64,000 nt of DNA from Bradyrhizobium sp. CER78 (lineage in GTDB: Bacteria > Pseudomonadota > Alphaproteobacteria > Rhizobiales > Xanthobacteraceae), in assembly GCF_029846235.1 (NCBI RefSeq), contig NZ_JARVWP010000001.1, positions 248,001 to 312,000 of the forward strand. Reading direction: 5' to 3'. Under the pieces are notes generated by a model. That model ran no database searches. It was not told where the DNA came from and saw only the letters and a program-made list of their open reading frames with translations. The translations under genes and the position numbers were made by a program. Shown here in pieces: positions 8,061 through 16,947 of this stretch. The number at the start of each line of letters is the position of its first letter. Positions within the stretch are counted from its first letter, which is position 1.

Positions 8061-8912
8061 CTACATCCCGCTCAGCCCGCTATCCACCGCCAGCGTCTGT
8101 GCGGTGACGTAGACGCTTTCATCCGACATGAAGAACAGCACGGCATAGGCAATCTCCCATGCTGTCGCCTGGCGGCCGAACGGGACCTGGCTCTTGCCGC
8201 GCGACGGCCGGCCGGCGCCGGCCTCGCGGCCGTTCGGCGTATCGACCAGCCCCGGATAGACCAAATTGGCGCGGATGCCGCGCCGTGCGCCGGTATGGGC
8301 GATGTTGCGCATCAGACCGCCGAGCGCGGCCTTGGAGGAATCATACACCGCCATCTGCGATCCCGCCTTCAGCGCCGCGATCGAGGAGATGAAGACGATC
8401 GAGCCGCCGTCCGCGAATTTCGGCAGAGCGGCGCGGCAGCACAGCATCGGGCCGCGGACATTGACGTCGTAGATCCTGTTCCATTCCTCGGCGCTGACAT
8501 TGTCGAGCCCGGTCTTGCCGAAGGTGCCGATGTTCAGCACCATGCCGTCGAGCCCGCCCATCGCGTGATGAGCTTCATCGATCATCCTGATGACGTCGGC
8601 CTCTTTGGTGACATCGGCAGCGATCGCGAAACCACGGCCGCCCTCGGCCGCGATGCGCGCGACCGTGTCCTCCGCGGAGGCGCGGTTGAGGTCGGCGACC
8701 GCGACCTGCGCGCCCTCGCGCGCGAACAGCAGGCTCATGGCGCGGCCGTTGCCGATCGGATCGGTTGCGGCATTGAACACGCGCTGGCCGCCGCCGACCA
8801 CCAGGATGCGGCGGCCGTTGAGGCGTCCCCTGCCCGGCGCCGTGCCGGACGATTCCGCGCTCAAGGGACGGACATGGCGCTCCGGCTTGGGGTCTTGCGA
8901 GATCTCCGGCAT
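8061..8912 (-). CDS. Short-chain dehydrogenase/reductase (SDR)
   Basis: A 283-residue NAD(P)-dependent oxidoreductase. The Rossmann glycine motif near the N-terminus is stretched (GGGQRVFNAATDPIGNGRA rather than TGxxxGIG). The active site has SSIAAL, and YDSSK supplies the catalytic Tyr and Lys. The C-terminus ends in a standard SDR VDSGLSGM. The ATG at 8912 lies four bases after the upstream TGA; an in-frame GTG at 8924 would overlap the upstream gene by eight bases. It forms a two-gene unit with the following CMD-family gene. The substrate is unknown, perhaps linked to the neighbouring importer. Confidence 0.88.
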   Translation of the reverse strand: MPEISQDPKPERHVRPLSAESSGTAPGRGRLNGRRILVVGGGQRVFNAATDPIGNGRAMSLLFAREGAQVAVADLNRASAEDTVARIAAEGGRGFAIAADVTKEADVIRMIDEAHHAMGGLDGMVLNIGTFGKTGLDNVSAEEWNRIYDVNVRGPMLCCRAALPKFADGGSIVFISSIAALKAGSQMAVYDSSKAALGGLMRNIAHTGARRGIRANLVYPGLVDTPNGREAGAGRPSRGKSQVPFGRQATAWEIAYAVLFFMSDESVYVTAQTLAVDSGLSGM

Positions 8913-8916
8913 CCGA

Positions 8917-9474
8917 TCACCCACGCTTCTTGCCGCTCTCGTAGACCACCATGCCGGCGGCCGGATCGAGATCGGTCTCGGTCGCCTCGGTCAGCCGCGC
9001 CATCATCATGTAGAAACCGAGCGCGACGATCGTCTCGACGATCTCCTGATCGCTGAAATGCTTACGCATGGCGGCGAAGGCCGCATCGCCGACCCGGACC
9101 TTCTCGACCACCTCGCGGCCGAAGCCGAGCAGCGCACGCTCGGCAGCGTTCAGCGAAGCATCGTCGTAATGGCCGCGCTCGACGGCATCGATCTGCGCTT
9201 GCGTCACGCCGACGCCGAGCGCGATCGGCACGTGCTGGCGCCACTCGTAGGCGCCGCCCTCGAGCTGCGCGGCCTGCAGGATCAGCAGTTCGCGATTGAC
9301 CGCGGAGAGCTTCTGCTTGTGCAGGATCGAGTTGGCGAGCCGCATCAGGGGCATCGCATTGGTCTCGGCATGGGCCATCATGCGGAAGATGTTGAGCTTG
9401 ACCGGCATGCGGTCGAACGCCATGCGGATGTCGCCGCTCGTGGTATCCGGATCAATCAAAGGCAGCCTTGCCAC
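8917..9474 (-). CDS. Carboxymuconolactone decarboxylase family protein
   Basis: A 185-residue all-helical protein of the CMD/AhpD superfamily, recognised from RELLILQAAQLEGGAYEW followed by RQHVPIALGVG. It lacks the CxxC pair of AhpD peroxidases, which puts it with the E-x-EW-xxH type whose members include lactone decarboxylases and many uncharacterised proteins. It begins with GTG at 9474 behind GGGAGAGGC. It is cotranscribed upstream of the SDR gene. The enzymatic role is unknown. Confidence 0.83.
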   Translation of the reverse strand: MARLPLIDPDTTSGDIRMAFDRMPVKLNIFRMMAHAETNAMPLMRLANSILHKQKLSAVNRELLILQAAQLEGGAYEWRQHVPIALGVGVTQAQIDAVERGHYDDASLNAAERALLGFGREVVEKVRVGDAAFAAMRKHFSDQEIVETIVALGFYMMMARLTEATETDLDPAAGMVVYESGKKRG

Positions 9475-9680
9475 GCGCCTCTCCCAATCTTCGTTTGTTC
9501 GTTGTTGTTGCGGTCCGTGCGTCCACCTAATGCTGCGGGCGGACCGAGATCAAGCCGACCGTGCCGGATTGCCCGAATTGCGGGGTTCTGCCATGCGGTT
9601 CCGCGCTTGAATCCATATCCGCGGGCGGGCATAAGGGTCGCCATCTCCCCGAAAAAATGACCTTAGCCCAAGGATTTATG

Positions 9681-11525
9681 ATGCCCGCCTATCGCTCCCG
9701 CACCACCACCCACGGCCGCAATATGGCGGGTGCTCGCGGCCTCTGGCGCGCCACCGGCATGAAGAACGAGGACTTCGGCAAGCCGATCATCGCGGTAGTC
9801 AATTCCTTCACCCAGTTCGTGCCCGGCCACGTCCATTTGCAGAATCTCGGCCAGCTCGTGGCGCGGGAAATCGAGAAGGCCGGCGGGGTGGCAAAAGAGT
9901 TCAACACCATCGCGGTCGATGACGGCATCGCGATGGGTCATGACGGCATGCTCTACAGCCTGCCGTCGCGCGAGCTGATCGCCGACAGCGTCGAATACAT
10001 GGTCAACGCACATTGCGCCGACGCGATGGTCTGCATCTCCAACTGCGACAAGATCACCCCCGGCATGCTGATGGCGACGCTGCGCCTCAACATCCCGACC
10101 GTGTTCGTCTCGGGCGGCCCGATGGAATCGGGCAAGATCCTGCTCAAGGGCAAGAAGCGCGCGGTCGACCTGATCGACGCGATGGTCGCCGCCGCCGACT
10201 CCAACGTGTCAGACGACGAGGTCGAGGTGATCGAGCGCTCGGCCTGCCCGACCTGCGGCTCCTGCTCCGGCATGTTCACCGCGAACTCGATGAACTGCCT
10301 GACCGAGGCGCTCGGCCTCGCGCTGCCCGGCAACGGCTCGGTGCTGGCGACCCATGCCGACCGCAAGAGCCTGTTCGTCGAGGCCGGCCACCTGATCGTC
10401 GATCTCGCCCGCCGCTATTACGAGCAGGACGACGAAAAGGTGCTGCCGCGCAACATCGCGAACTTCAAGTCGTTCGAGAACGCGATGACGCTCGACATCG
10501 CGATGGGCGGCTCGACCAACACCGTGCTGCATCTGCTCGCCGCCGCCCGCGAGGGCGAGGTGCCGTTCACGATGGCCGACATCGACCGTCTTTCCCGAAA
10601 AGTGCCGGTGCTGTGCAAGGTCGCGCCCTCGGTGCAGGACGTCCACATGGAGGACGTGCATCACGCCGGCGGCATCATGGCGATTCTCGGCGAGCTCGAC
10701 CGCGCCAAGCTGCTCACGACCGACGGCCCGACCGTGCACGCCGCGACGCTGGACGACGCGCTGAACCGCTGGGACGTGGTGCGGACCACAAGCGACAAGG
10801 TGCGCAACTTCTATCGCGCAGCTCCCGGCGGCGTGCCGACCCAGGAAGCCTTCAGCCAGGACCGCCGCTTCGACGAGGTCGACCTCGATCGCGAGAAGGG
10901 CGTCATCCGCGGCGCCGCGCATGCCTATTCCAAGGACGGCGGTCTCGCCGTGCTGTTCGGCAACCTTGCGGAGGACGGCTGCATCGTGAAGACCGCCGGC
11001 GTCGATCAGAGCATTCTGAAGTTCTCAGGTCCCGCCCGCATCTTCGAGAGCCAGGACGCCTCGGTCGAAGCCATCCTCACCAACAAGGTGAAGGCCGGCG
11101 ATGTCGTGCTGATCCGCTATGAAGGTCCGCGCGGCGGCCCGGGCATGCAGGAAATGCTCTACCCGACCAGCTATCTGAAATCGAAGGGGCTCGGAAAGGC
11201 CTGTGCGCTGATCACCGACGGCCGCTTCTCCGGCGGATCGTCGGGCCTGTCGATCGGCCACGTCTCGCCGGAAGCCGCCGAAGGCGGCCTGATCGGCCTC
11301 GTCGAGGAAGGCGACATCATCGAGTTCGACATCCCGAACCGCAAGGTCAACCTCAAGGTCGACGATGCCGAGCTCAAGCGCCGGCGTGCGGCGATGGAAG
11401 CCAAGGGCAACGCGGCATGGAAGCCGGCGGCGCCGCGCAAGCGCGCGGTCTCGACCGCGCTGAAGGCCTATGCGGCGTTCGCCAGCAGCGCAGCGAAGGG
11501 CGCGGTTCGCATCCTACCGGAGTAA
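9681..11525 (+). CDS. ilvD: Dihydroxy-acid dehydratase
   Basis: IlvD dehydrates 2,3-dihydroxy-isovalerate and its methyl homologue in valine, isoleucine and leucine synthesis. The 614-residue protein matches the biosynthetic type throughout: [20 protein letters not shown] at the N-terminus, the Fe-S ligand regions [13 protein letters not shown] and [19 protein letters not shown], and [19 protein letters not shown] near the C-terminus. The start at 9681 follows AAGGA and matches the E. coli N-terminus; in-frame starts at 9657 and 9561 would add unconserved residues. It stands alone, with a hairpin repeat downstream. Confidence 0.97.
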   Translation: MPAYRSRTTTHGRNMAGARGLWRATGMKNEDFGKPIIAVVNSFTQFVPGHVHLQNLGQLVAREIEKAGGVAKEFNTIAVDDGIAMGHDGMLYSLPSRELIADSVEYMVNAHCADAMVCISNCDKITPGMLMATLRLNIPTVFVSGGPMESGKILLKGKKRAVDLIDAMVAAADSNVSDDEVEVIERSACPTCGSCSGMFTANSMNCLTEALGLALPGNGSVLATHADRKSLFVEAGHLIVDLARRYYEQDDEKVLPRNIANFKSFENAMTLDIAMGGSTNTVLHLLAAAREGEVPFTMADIDRLSRKVPVLCKVAPSVQDVHMEDVHHAGGIMAILGELDRAKLLTTDGPTVHAATLDDALNRWDVVRTTSDKVRNFYRAAPGGVPTQEAFSQDRRFDEVDLDREKGVIRGAAHAYSKDGGLAVLFGNLAEDGCIVKTAGVDQSILKFSGPARIFESQDASVEAILTNKVKAGDVVLIRYEGPRGGPGMQEMLYPTSYLKSKGLGKACALITDGRFSGGSSGLSIGHVSPEAAEGGLIGLVEEGDIIEFDIPNRKVNLKVDDAELKRRRAAMEAKGNAAWKPAAPRKRAVSTALKAYAAFASSAAKGAVRILPE

Positions 11526-11570
11526 TATGCGCGACCTGGGCCGCTTTTGGCTAGTCTCACGGCAGCTGCA

Positions 11571-11592
11571 CCTCTCCCGCTTGCGGGAGAGG
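11571..11592. repeat. CCTCTCCCGC-TT-GCGGGAGAGG hairpin repeat, probable ilvD terminator
   Basis: A perfect 10-bp inverted repeat 45 bases behind ilvD. Degenerate relatives occur at 8028-8047, 12273-12299 and inside the larger element at 57376-57506, so this is a dispersed repeat that may double as a terminator. Confidence 0.6.
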
Positions 11593-11629
11593 GAGCACAT
11601 GGCGGATGTGGCTGCCACTCGACCTGACG

Positions 11630-11845
11630 TCAGCTCACGTGCAAATCGGCCGCCTCGATCCGGATGCGGTCGGCATGCAGTGACCAGTCGCACAGCGACT
11701 GTTCCTGACAAAATTTGAGCTTGGCCATCTCGGTGGCCTGGCCTTCGCTCGCGGCGTCGATCTCGAGCGCGCCCTGGCAAACCTCGCGCTCGCGGCCATT
11801 GCCGCCGAGCACGTCCTTCATGAAATGAACGACGAAACGTGACAT
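11630..11845 (-). CDS. Small hypothetical protein (71 aa)
   Basis: A 71-residue soluble protein (MSRFVVHFMKDVLG at the start) with two cysteines and a mixed alpha/beta composition. The ribosome-binding site is good: GGGAGGGTTCC directly before ATG 11845. The reading frame uses GC-rich third positions like its neighbours, which supports real coding. It stands alone between ilvD and a smaller ORF. No family is recognised and no function is proposed. Confidence 0.65.
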   Translation of the reverse strand: MSRFVVHFMKDVLGGNGREREVCQGALEIDAASEGQATEMAKLKFCQEQSLCDWSLHADRIRIEAADLHVS

Positions 11846-11959
11846 GGAACCCTCCCTGCTGGACCGGCAGAGAGCCGGAGAGGTACCACGCTAGCACTAA
11901 CGCGAAATGGGGTTGAGTTAATTCGGAGGGGTCGCGTGCGACCGTTCGCAGCGGGAAAA

Positions 11960-12067
11960 CTACGCGCCGGCCTGCGGCAGGCTGGCGGCCGCGATCGCGA
12001 CGATCTGCGCAATGCGGCGACCGATCTTGGCGGGCGCGTTGCGGAGCAATGACTGGACCTGTCGCAT
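11960..12067 (-). CDS. Putative small protein (35 aa), basic amphipathic
   Basis: A 35-codon ORF with ATG 12067 preceded by AAGGAAG at a 7-base distance. The product (MRQVQSLLRNAPAKIGRRIA at the start) is basic, then hydrophobic (IVAIAAASL), the pattern of a short membrane-associated peptide. Support is limited to the ribosome-binding site and composition, so it may be a chance ORF. Confidence 0.4.
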   Translation of the reverse strand: MRQVQSLLRNAPAKIGRRIAQIVAIAAASLPQAGA

Positions 12068-12329
12068 GACGCAGCTTCCTTCCGTGCCCGGAATGGTCCG
12101 GCACATCAGGAAAATGGCGATTTCGGGCTAAGTCGTCGATATCTCAGGGAAAATAACAACACAGGCACTGCGCGACGATCGTTTGGCAGTAGGTTTGTTG
12201 CCTCAATCGCAGCGGGGACGAAAGAGATTTTCTTCGGCGTTTTGACCTGCATTTCGCCGCACGGCCCACCCCGCCCTCCCCCGCAAGCGGAAGAGGGAGC
12301 CGACGGTCAGTGCAAGCCGCGCGATCGGT

Positions 12330-13391
12330 CTAACCCGCACCCCTACCCGGCATAAACCCGAACGCCTTCTCGAACCGCTTCGCATAGACCGGCCAGACCT
12401 CGGGGTTGATGATGCGCGGCGGGCGTTTGCCGTCGAGCGCGTCGAGGATCTGCTCGGCCGCGATCCGGCCCATGTTGATGCGCGCTTCGCGGGTGACGCC
12501 GGCGGTGTGCGGACTCGCCAGCACATTGTCGAACTGCAGTAGCGGGTGGTCCGGCGGCGGCGGTTCCTTGGCCCAGACGTCGAGGCCGGCACCGGCGATG
12601 CGTTTCTCCCGCAGTGCCTCCTCCAGCGCCTTCTCGTCATGGATGAAGCCGCGCGCGGTGGTGACGAAGTGGGCGTGCGGCTGCATCAGCGCGAATTCAC
12701 GCGCGCCGATCATGCCCCGGCTCTTGCTGTCCAGCGGACAGGAGATCGAGACGAAGTCCGCCCGGCGCAGCAGATCGTCGAGCTCGACCTTCTCCCCGCC
12801 CCGCTTCGCCATCTCCTCTGCCGTCAGATACGGATCGTAGGCGATCACCTTCATGTGCAAGAGGCCCTTGCACAGCTCGGCGATGCGGCGGCCGACATTG
12901 CCGAGGCCGACGATGCCGACGGTCTTTTCGTTCAGCTCGTTGCCGATCAAATCGTTGCGGTTGACGTTGGCCTCGCGCCGCAGCCTGCGGTCGGACTGGA
13001 TGATCCGCTTCGACAGCGTCAGCATCATGCCGAGCGCGTGCTCGGCGACCGAGTTGGCGTTGCCGCCCGATTGGTTGACGACCAGCACACCCGCGGCGGT
13101 GCAGGCCTCGACGTCGACGGGATCGAAGCCGGCGCCGTTCGAGGAGACGATCAGGAGGTTCGGCGCGCGCTGCAACAGCTCGGCATGGGCATGGAAATGC
13201 GGCGCCAGCTCATCGCGGGCCGCGCCGATCTGGTAGGCATGCGCGTCGGCGAGCACGGGCGCGAACACTGGCTCCGGGGTCTCGTTCTCAAGACGATCGA
13301 GCCGGACATCCGGCCGCTTCTTCAGGATATCGACGTAGATCTCGTGGGCGAGGTATTTGACGTAGAACACGCGCTTGTTGTTGACGGTCAT
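12330..13391 (-). CDS. D-isomer-specific 2-hydroxyacid dehydrogenase
   Basis: A 353-residue NAD-dependent 2-hydroxyacid dehydrogenase of the SerA/glyoxylate reductase superfamily. It shows the nucleotide-binding GIVGLGNVGRRIA (near residue 157), the catalytic Arg region TTARGFIHDEKALEEAL, and the catalytic His in SPHTAGVT. The N-terminal substrate lobe is somewhat long. It lies 15 bases downstream of an amidohydrolase gene on the same strand and is probably in one operon with it and a TctC binding protein. A role in oxidising or reducing a 2-hydroxy/2-keto acid made by that pathway is likely; the exact substrate is unknown. Confidence 0.88.
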   Translation of the reverse strand: MTVNNKRVFYVKYLAHEIYVDILKKRPDVRLDRLENETPEPVFAPVLADAHAYQIGAARDELAPHFHAHAELLQRAPNLLIVSSNGAGFDPVDVEACTAAGVLVVNQSGGNANSVAEHALGMMLTLSKRIIQSDRRLRREANVNRNDLIGNELNEKTVGIVGLGNVGRRIAELCKGLLHMKVIAYDPYLTAEEMAKRGGEKVELDDLLRRADFVSISCPLDSKSRGMIGAREFALMQPHAHFVTTARGFIHDEKALEEALREKRIAGAGLDVWAKEPPPPDHPLLQFDNVLASPHTAGVTREARINMGRIAAEQILDALDGKRPPRIINPEVWPVYAKRFEKAFGFMPGRGAG

Positions 13392-13406
13392 GTCTTCGAG
13401 CAGCTT

Positions 13407-14303
13407 TCAGTTTGGGAAGCCATAGAGTCGTGCAGGATTGTCGACGAGGATGCGGTGCCGGGTCGCCGTATCCGGCGTCCAGTCCTGGAACAGCGTCAGC
13501 AGATGGCCGGCGTCGGGCATCTCGCCCTCGACCCGCGGATGGGGCCAGTCGCCGCCCCACACCAGCCGCTCTGGATTGGCGGATACCAGCGCCTCATGGA
13601 ACGGCCGTGCATCCGGATAATCCGGCGCCCGCTGGCTCAGGCGATGGGCACCCGAGAGCTTGGCCCAGCACCAGCCTTCGCCGATCGCGCGCAGCAGACT
13701 CTGGAAGCCCGCGGTGTTGATGCCGGCGGCAGCATCGGTGCGGCCCATGTGATCGACCACGACCGGCAGACCCAACGCCTTCAGCGTCGGGATCGTGTCG
13801 GGCAGATCCTTGACGTCGATCCAAAGCTGCAGATGCCAGCCGAGCTCGGACATCACGGCCGCGTGCGTCTCAGCGACGCCGAGCGGAATGCCGCCGCGAT
13901 AGTGCAATCGCCCGCCGCGGAAGAAATGGTTGAAGCGCAACGCGCGCACGCCGAGCACATGCCATTGCCGCAGCGTGCCGGCCGCGACCTCGGCATCGGC
14001 CACCGCGACGCCGCGCAGCCGCGCCGGCTCGCGCTGCAACGCATCCAGCATCGCCGAATTGTCGCGGCCATGCGCACTGCCCTGCACAAGCACGCCACGG
14101 GTGAAGCCGAGCGCATCGAGCATATCGAGGTATTTTTGCAGCGGCGCATCCGGCGGGGTGTAGCTGCGATCATTGGCATAGGGGAAGCGGTCGGCCGGGC
14201 CGAACACATGCGCATGCGTGTCGCAGGCCTTCGCCGGCAGCTTCTCGCGCGGCGGCGTGACGGGTCGCGGCGGCAGGCAGGCGGGAATCTCTGATGCGGC
14301 CAT
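13407..14303 (-). CDS. LigI-like amidohydrolase (2-pyrone-4,6-dicarboxylate lactonase family)
   Basis: A 298-residue TIM-barrel metal-dependent hydrolase. The N-terminal metal-site motif CDTHAHVFGP, the strand-end VVVDHMGRTD and the C-terminal GGDWPHPR are the hallmarks of the amidohydrolase 2 / PDC lactonase group. ATG 14303 lies two bases after the TAG of the upstream tctC-like gene. Family members open lactones of di- or tricarboxylates or decarboxylate related acids, which suits its place between a carboxylate-binding protein and a hydroxyacid dehydrogenase. The specific reaction is not assignable. Confidence 0.85.
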   Translation of the reverse strand: MAASEIPACLPPRPVTPPREKLPAKACDTHAHVFGPADRFPYANDRSYTPPDAPLQKYLDMLDALGFTRGVLVQGSAHGRDNSAMLDALQREPARLRGVAVADAEVAAGTLRQWHVLGVRALRFNHFFRGGRLHYRGGIPLGVAETHAAVMSELGWHLQLWIDVKDLPDTIPTLKALGLPVVVDHMGRTDAAAGINTAGFQSLLRAIGEGWCWAKLSGAHRLSQRAPDYPDARPFHEALVSANPERLVWGGDWPHPRVEGEMPDAGHLLTLFQDWTPDTATRHRILVDNPARLYGFPN

Positions 14304-14305
14304 CG

Positions 14306-15271
14306 CTATTCCGCCTTCATGCCGGCGGCCTTGATGATCGGCCCCCATTTGTCATAGTCGGCCTTGATCTTGGCGGCGAATTGATCGGGTGTACTCCCGA
14401 TCGGGATCGCGCCGAGCTTGCCGAGCCGCTGCTTCACGTCATCGGTATTCACCGCCGCGACGAAATCATGGGAGATTTTTGTAACGAGATCGGGCGACAT
14501 GTTGCCGGGACCGAGCAGCCCCCACCACACCTCGGTGTCGTAGCCCGGCACGGTCTCCGACATGCTGGACACATCGGGCAGGAACGGCGCCCGCGAGGCG
14601 GTCGTCACCGCCAACGCGCGGACCGTGTCGGCTTGCAACTGCCCGACCGATTCCGGTCCGTTGTTGAACGGCATCGGAACTTGTCCGCCGAGCAGATCGT
14701 TGATCGCGGGCGCGCCGCCCTTGTAAGGGATCGCACTGATCTCGATTTTTGCGAGGTTGTTAAGCAGCTCACCGGCGAGATGGGTCGAGGTGCCGTTGCC
14801 GGCATGGGCGAAGGAGAGAGTACCCGGCTTCGCCTTTGCCACGGCGATGACGTCGCCGACCGACTTGAACGCGGAGTCCGCGCGCACCAGCAACACGTTG
14901 GGCGACGACGCGAGCAGCGAGATCGGCGAGAAATCCTTGAACGTGTCGTAGGGCAGCTTCGGATACAGGAATGGGTTGGTGGCGTGGCCGCTCGCCACCA
15001 TGATCAAATTGTAGCCGTCGGGCGCGGAGCTTGCGATCGCCTGCGAGGCGATCACCCCGCCGGCGCCGGGCCGGTTCTCGACCACGATCGACTGCGTCCA
15101 GCTCTTCGATACCGTTTCGGCCAGCGTCCGCGTCAGCACGTCGACGCCGCCGCCGGGCGGATACGGAACGAGGATGTGAACGGCCTTGGCCGGGTATGGC
15201 TGCGCGGACGCAAGACCGGCCACAACCATGGCCGCTGCCGCAATGGCGGTCCGCCAGACCCATCCGGCCAT
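14306..15271 (-). CDS. TctC/Bug-family tripartite tricarboxylate transporter substrate-binding protein
   Basis: A 321-residue periplasmic protein with a Sec signal peptide (cleavage near GLASAQ). Bug-family landmarks are YPAKAVHILVPYPPGGGVDV, VENRPGAGG and LLGGQVPM. Such proteins bind carboxylates for TctAB-type transporters or act as extracytoplasmic sensors; no TctAB genes are present here, so it is an orphan. It heads the minus-strand operon with the amidohydrolase and the hydroxyacid dehydrogenase, divergent from the ThDP enzyme genes. Confidence 0.92.
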   Translation of the reverse strand: MAGWVWRTAIAAAAMVVAGLASAQPYPAKAVHILVPYPPGGGVDVLTRTLAETVSKSWTQSIVVENRPGAGGVIASQAIASSAPDGYNLIMVASGHATNPFLYPKLPYDTFKDFSPISLLASSPNVLLVRADSAFKSVGDVIAVAKAKPGTLSFAHAGNGTSTHLAGELLNNLAKIEISAIPYKGGAPAINDLLGGQVPMPFNNGPESVGQLQADTVRALAVTTASRAPFLPDVSSMSETVPGYDTEVWWGLLGPGNMSPDLVTKISHDFVAAVNTDDVKQRLGKLGAIPIGSTPDQFAAKIKADYDKWGPIIKAAGMKAE

Positions 15272-15426
15272 CGACGCCTCCCGTCCCGTTCCGTCCCTTT
15301 GTCGTTACCGTCTGTATCGCACGCCGGTTCGGCACAGCGATGGCCGAATTCCGCAGGTCGCGTTGCGGCGGCGGCATGTTGACAATCACAGGCACCGCGT
15401 CAAGTTTCGATCCGCAAGCGGCTACT

Positions 15427-15530
15427 AGAGCGTTTTCGAGCGATGTGGATACCGGTTCGCGTCAAGAAAACGCGTCAGTAAGAAAGCTGGAGCTCCGTTC
15501 TGATCCAATCAGAACGGAAAGAGCTCCAGC
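15427..15530. repeat. Dispersed alphaproteobacterial intergenic repeat with large hairpin
   Basis: A repeat beginning AGAGCGTTTTCGAGCGATGT and ending in a long imperfect hairpin. The outer arms GCTGGAGCTC (15486-15495) and GAGCTCCAGC (15521-15530) enclose CGTTCTGAT/ATCAGAACG. I recognise this sequence type as one that recurs many times in Bradyrhizobium and Rhodopseudomonas genomes. It fills most of the gap upstream of the ThDP enzyme genes. Confidence 0.7.
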
Positions 15531-15553
15531 GTCGCACGAGCAGGGAGAACAGG

Positions 15554-16105
15554 ATGGCGGCCGCGGAACAAGCCTCGTCCCAGAAGACGGCGACCACCTG
15601 GCACGGCATCGTGCTGCAGACCCTGAAGCGGAACGAGATCAAGCTGGTGCCCTACGTGCCTGACCGAGTGCTGACCACGCTAATCAAGGACCTGCACGCC
15701 GATCCGTATTTCACGACATTTCCAACCGCGCGCGAGGAAGAGGCGGTCGGCATCATCTCGGGCGCCTGGATGGCTGGCATGCGCGGCGCGGTGCTGATGC
15801 AGACCTCAGGCTTTGCCACGCTCGCCAACGTGCTGGCCTCGCTCGCGGTGCCCTATCAGATTCCGCTGATCATGTTCGTCTCCGAGCGCGGCACGCTCGG
15901 TGAGTTCAATTACGGCCAGGCGCTGGTCTGCCGCACGATGCGCCCGGTGCTGGATTCGCTGGCGATGGAGCACCACACCATCACAAGACTCGACGAGCTC
16001 GAATTCATCGCCGACCGCTCGATCAAGCAGGCCGTCACCACCCAGGCGCCGGTGGCGCTGATCCTCTCGCCGCTATTGACCGGTGGCAAGACCTTCGACA
16101 AGTGA
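15554..16105 (+). CDS. ThDP-dependent decarboxylase alpha subunit (ComD/phosphonopyruvate decarboxylase-like)
   Basis: A 183-residue protein equal to the N-terminal pyrimidine-binding domain of ThDP enzymes. It carries the conserved Glu in TAREEEAVGIISGAWMAG and the VLMQTSGFATLANVLASL region typical of sulfopyruvate and phosphonopyruvate decarboxylases. ATG 15554 follows AGGGAGAACAGG. It cannot work alone; the next gene supplies the cofactor-binding half. Split alpha/beta organisation is known for sulfopyruvate decarboxylase ComDE, but no other coenzyme M or phosphonate genes lie nearby, so the substrate is open. Confidence 0.85.
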   Translation: MAAAEQASSQKTATTWHGIVLQTLKRNEIKLVPYVPDRVLTTLIKDLHADPYFTTFPTAREEEAVGIISGAWMAGMRGAVLMQTSGFATLANVLASLAVPYQIPLIMFVSERGTLGEFNYGQALVCRTMRPVLDSLAMEHHTITRLDELEFIADRSIKQAVTTQAPVALILSPLLTGGKTFDK

Positions 16106-16113
16106 GATCAGCC

Positions 16114-16716
16114 ATGACCAACATACCCGCGCGCAACACCAAGGTGATGAACCGCTTCGAGCTCACCCGGCGCCTCGTCGCCGGACTGAAGGATGAAGCC
16201 GTGATCGGCGGCATCGGCAACACCAATTTCGATCTCTGGGCCGCCGGCCACCGCCCCGAGAATTTCTACATGCTCGGCAGCATGGGCCTCGCCTTCCCGA
16301 TCGCGCTAGGCGTTGCCCTCGCGCAGCCCAAGCGGCGCGTGTTCGCGCTCGAAGGCGACGGCTCGCTCCTGATGCAGCTCGGCTGCCTCTCGACCATCGC
16401 GACGCTGGCGCCGAAGAATCTCACCATGGTGGTGATGGACAACGGCATCTACCAGATCACCGGCAGCCAGCCGACCCCGGCCGCCGGCCATGCCGATCTC
16501 GTCGCAGTCGCGGTCGCCAGCGGCATCGCCAACAGCTCATGGGCCGCCGACGAGGACGATTTTGAGCGCCTGATCGCGCAGTCGAAGCAGGCCGCAGGCC
16601 CGACCCTGATCGGCGTCCGTATCGACGACAAGCCCGGCACCGGCACCACCCGCCGCGACCCCGCGCAGATCCGCGAGCGGTTCATGCATGGCATGGGGGT
16701 ACGGCAGCCTTTGTAG
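16114..16716 (+). CDS. ThDP-dependent decarboxylase beta subunit (ComE-like)
   Basis: A 200-residue protein equal to the C-terminal pyrophosphate-binding domain of ThDP enzymes: GSMGLAFPIALGVALAQP, then the GDGSLLMQLG to VMDNGIYQ segment that forms the GDG-N ThDP/Mg site. ATG 16114 is preferred; an in-frame GTG at 16102 would overlap the alpha-subunit stop. With the preceding gene it makes a complete decarboxylase, presumably an alpha/beta heteromer acting on a 2-oxo acid. Confidence 0.85.
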   Translation: MTNIPARNTKVMNRFELTRRLVAGLKDEAVIGGIGNTNFDLWAAGHRPENFYMLGSMGLAFPIALGVALAQPKRRVFALEGDGSLLMQLGCLSTIATLAPKNLTMVVMDNGIYQITGSQPTPAAGHADLVAVAVASGIANSSWAADEDDFERLIAQSKQAAGPTLIGVRIDDKPGTGTTRRDPAQIRERFMHGMGVRQPL

Positions 16717-16947
16717 GGCAAGGCGAGTACCAAAGTCGCAGCGCAATCGCGCGACCATTTAACTCGCTAAAGGATACTTGCACTCGCGCTCTGGTTGCGA
16801 TTAGCTCGCTGTGTAGCTGGGGCTTTTTTATGATCGATTTGTTCAGCGCGGCATTCGCCGCGACCAATTTTTGCGGCATCACGCGGCAGCAATTACCACA
16901 GCTCGAACACAAGCCTCAGGGTTGGCTGTCGATCGCAGCTATTCACA

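Noticed and set aside
9561..9680. Longer ilvD start
   Set aside because: The extra residues are not conserved in IlvD, and AAGGA is correctly spaced for ATG 9681.
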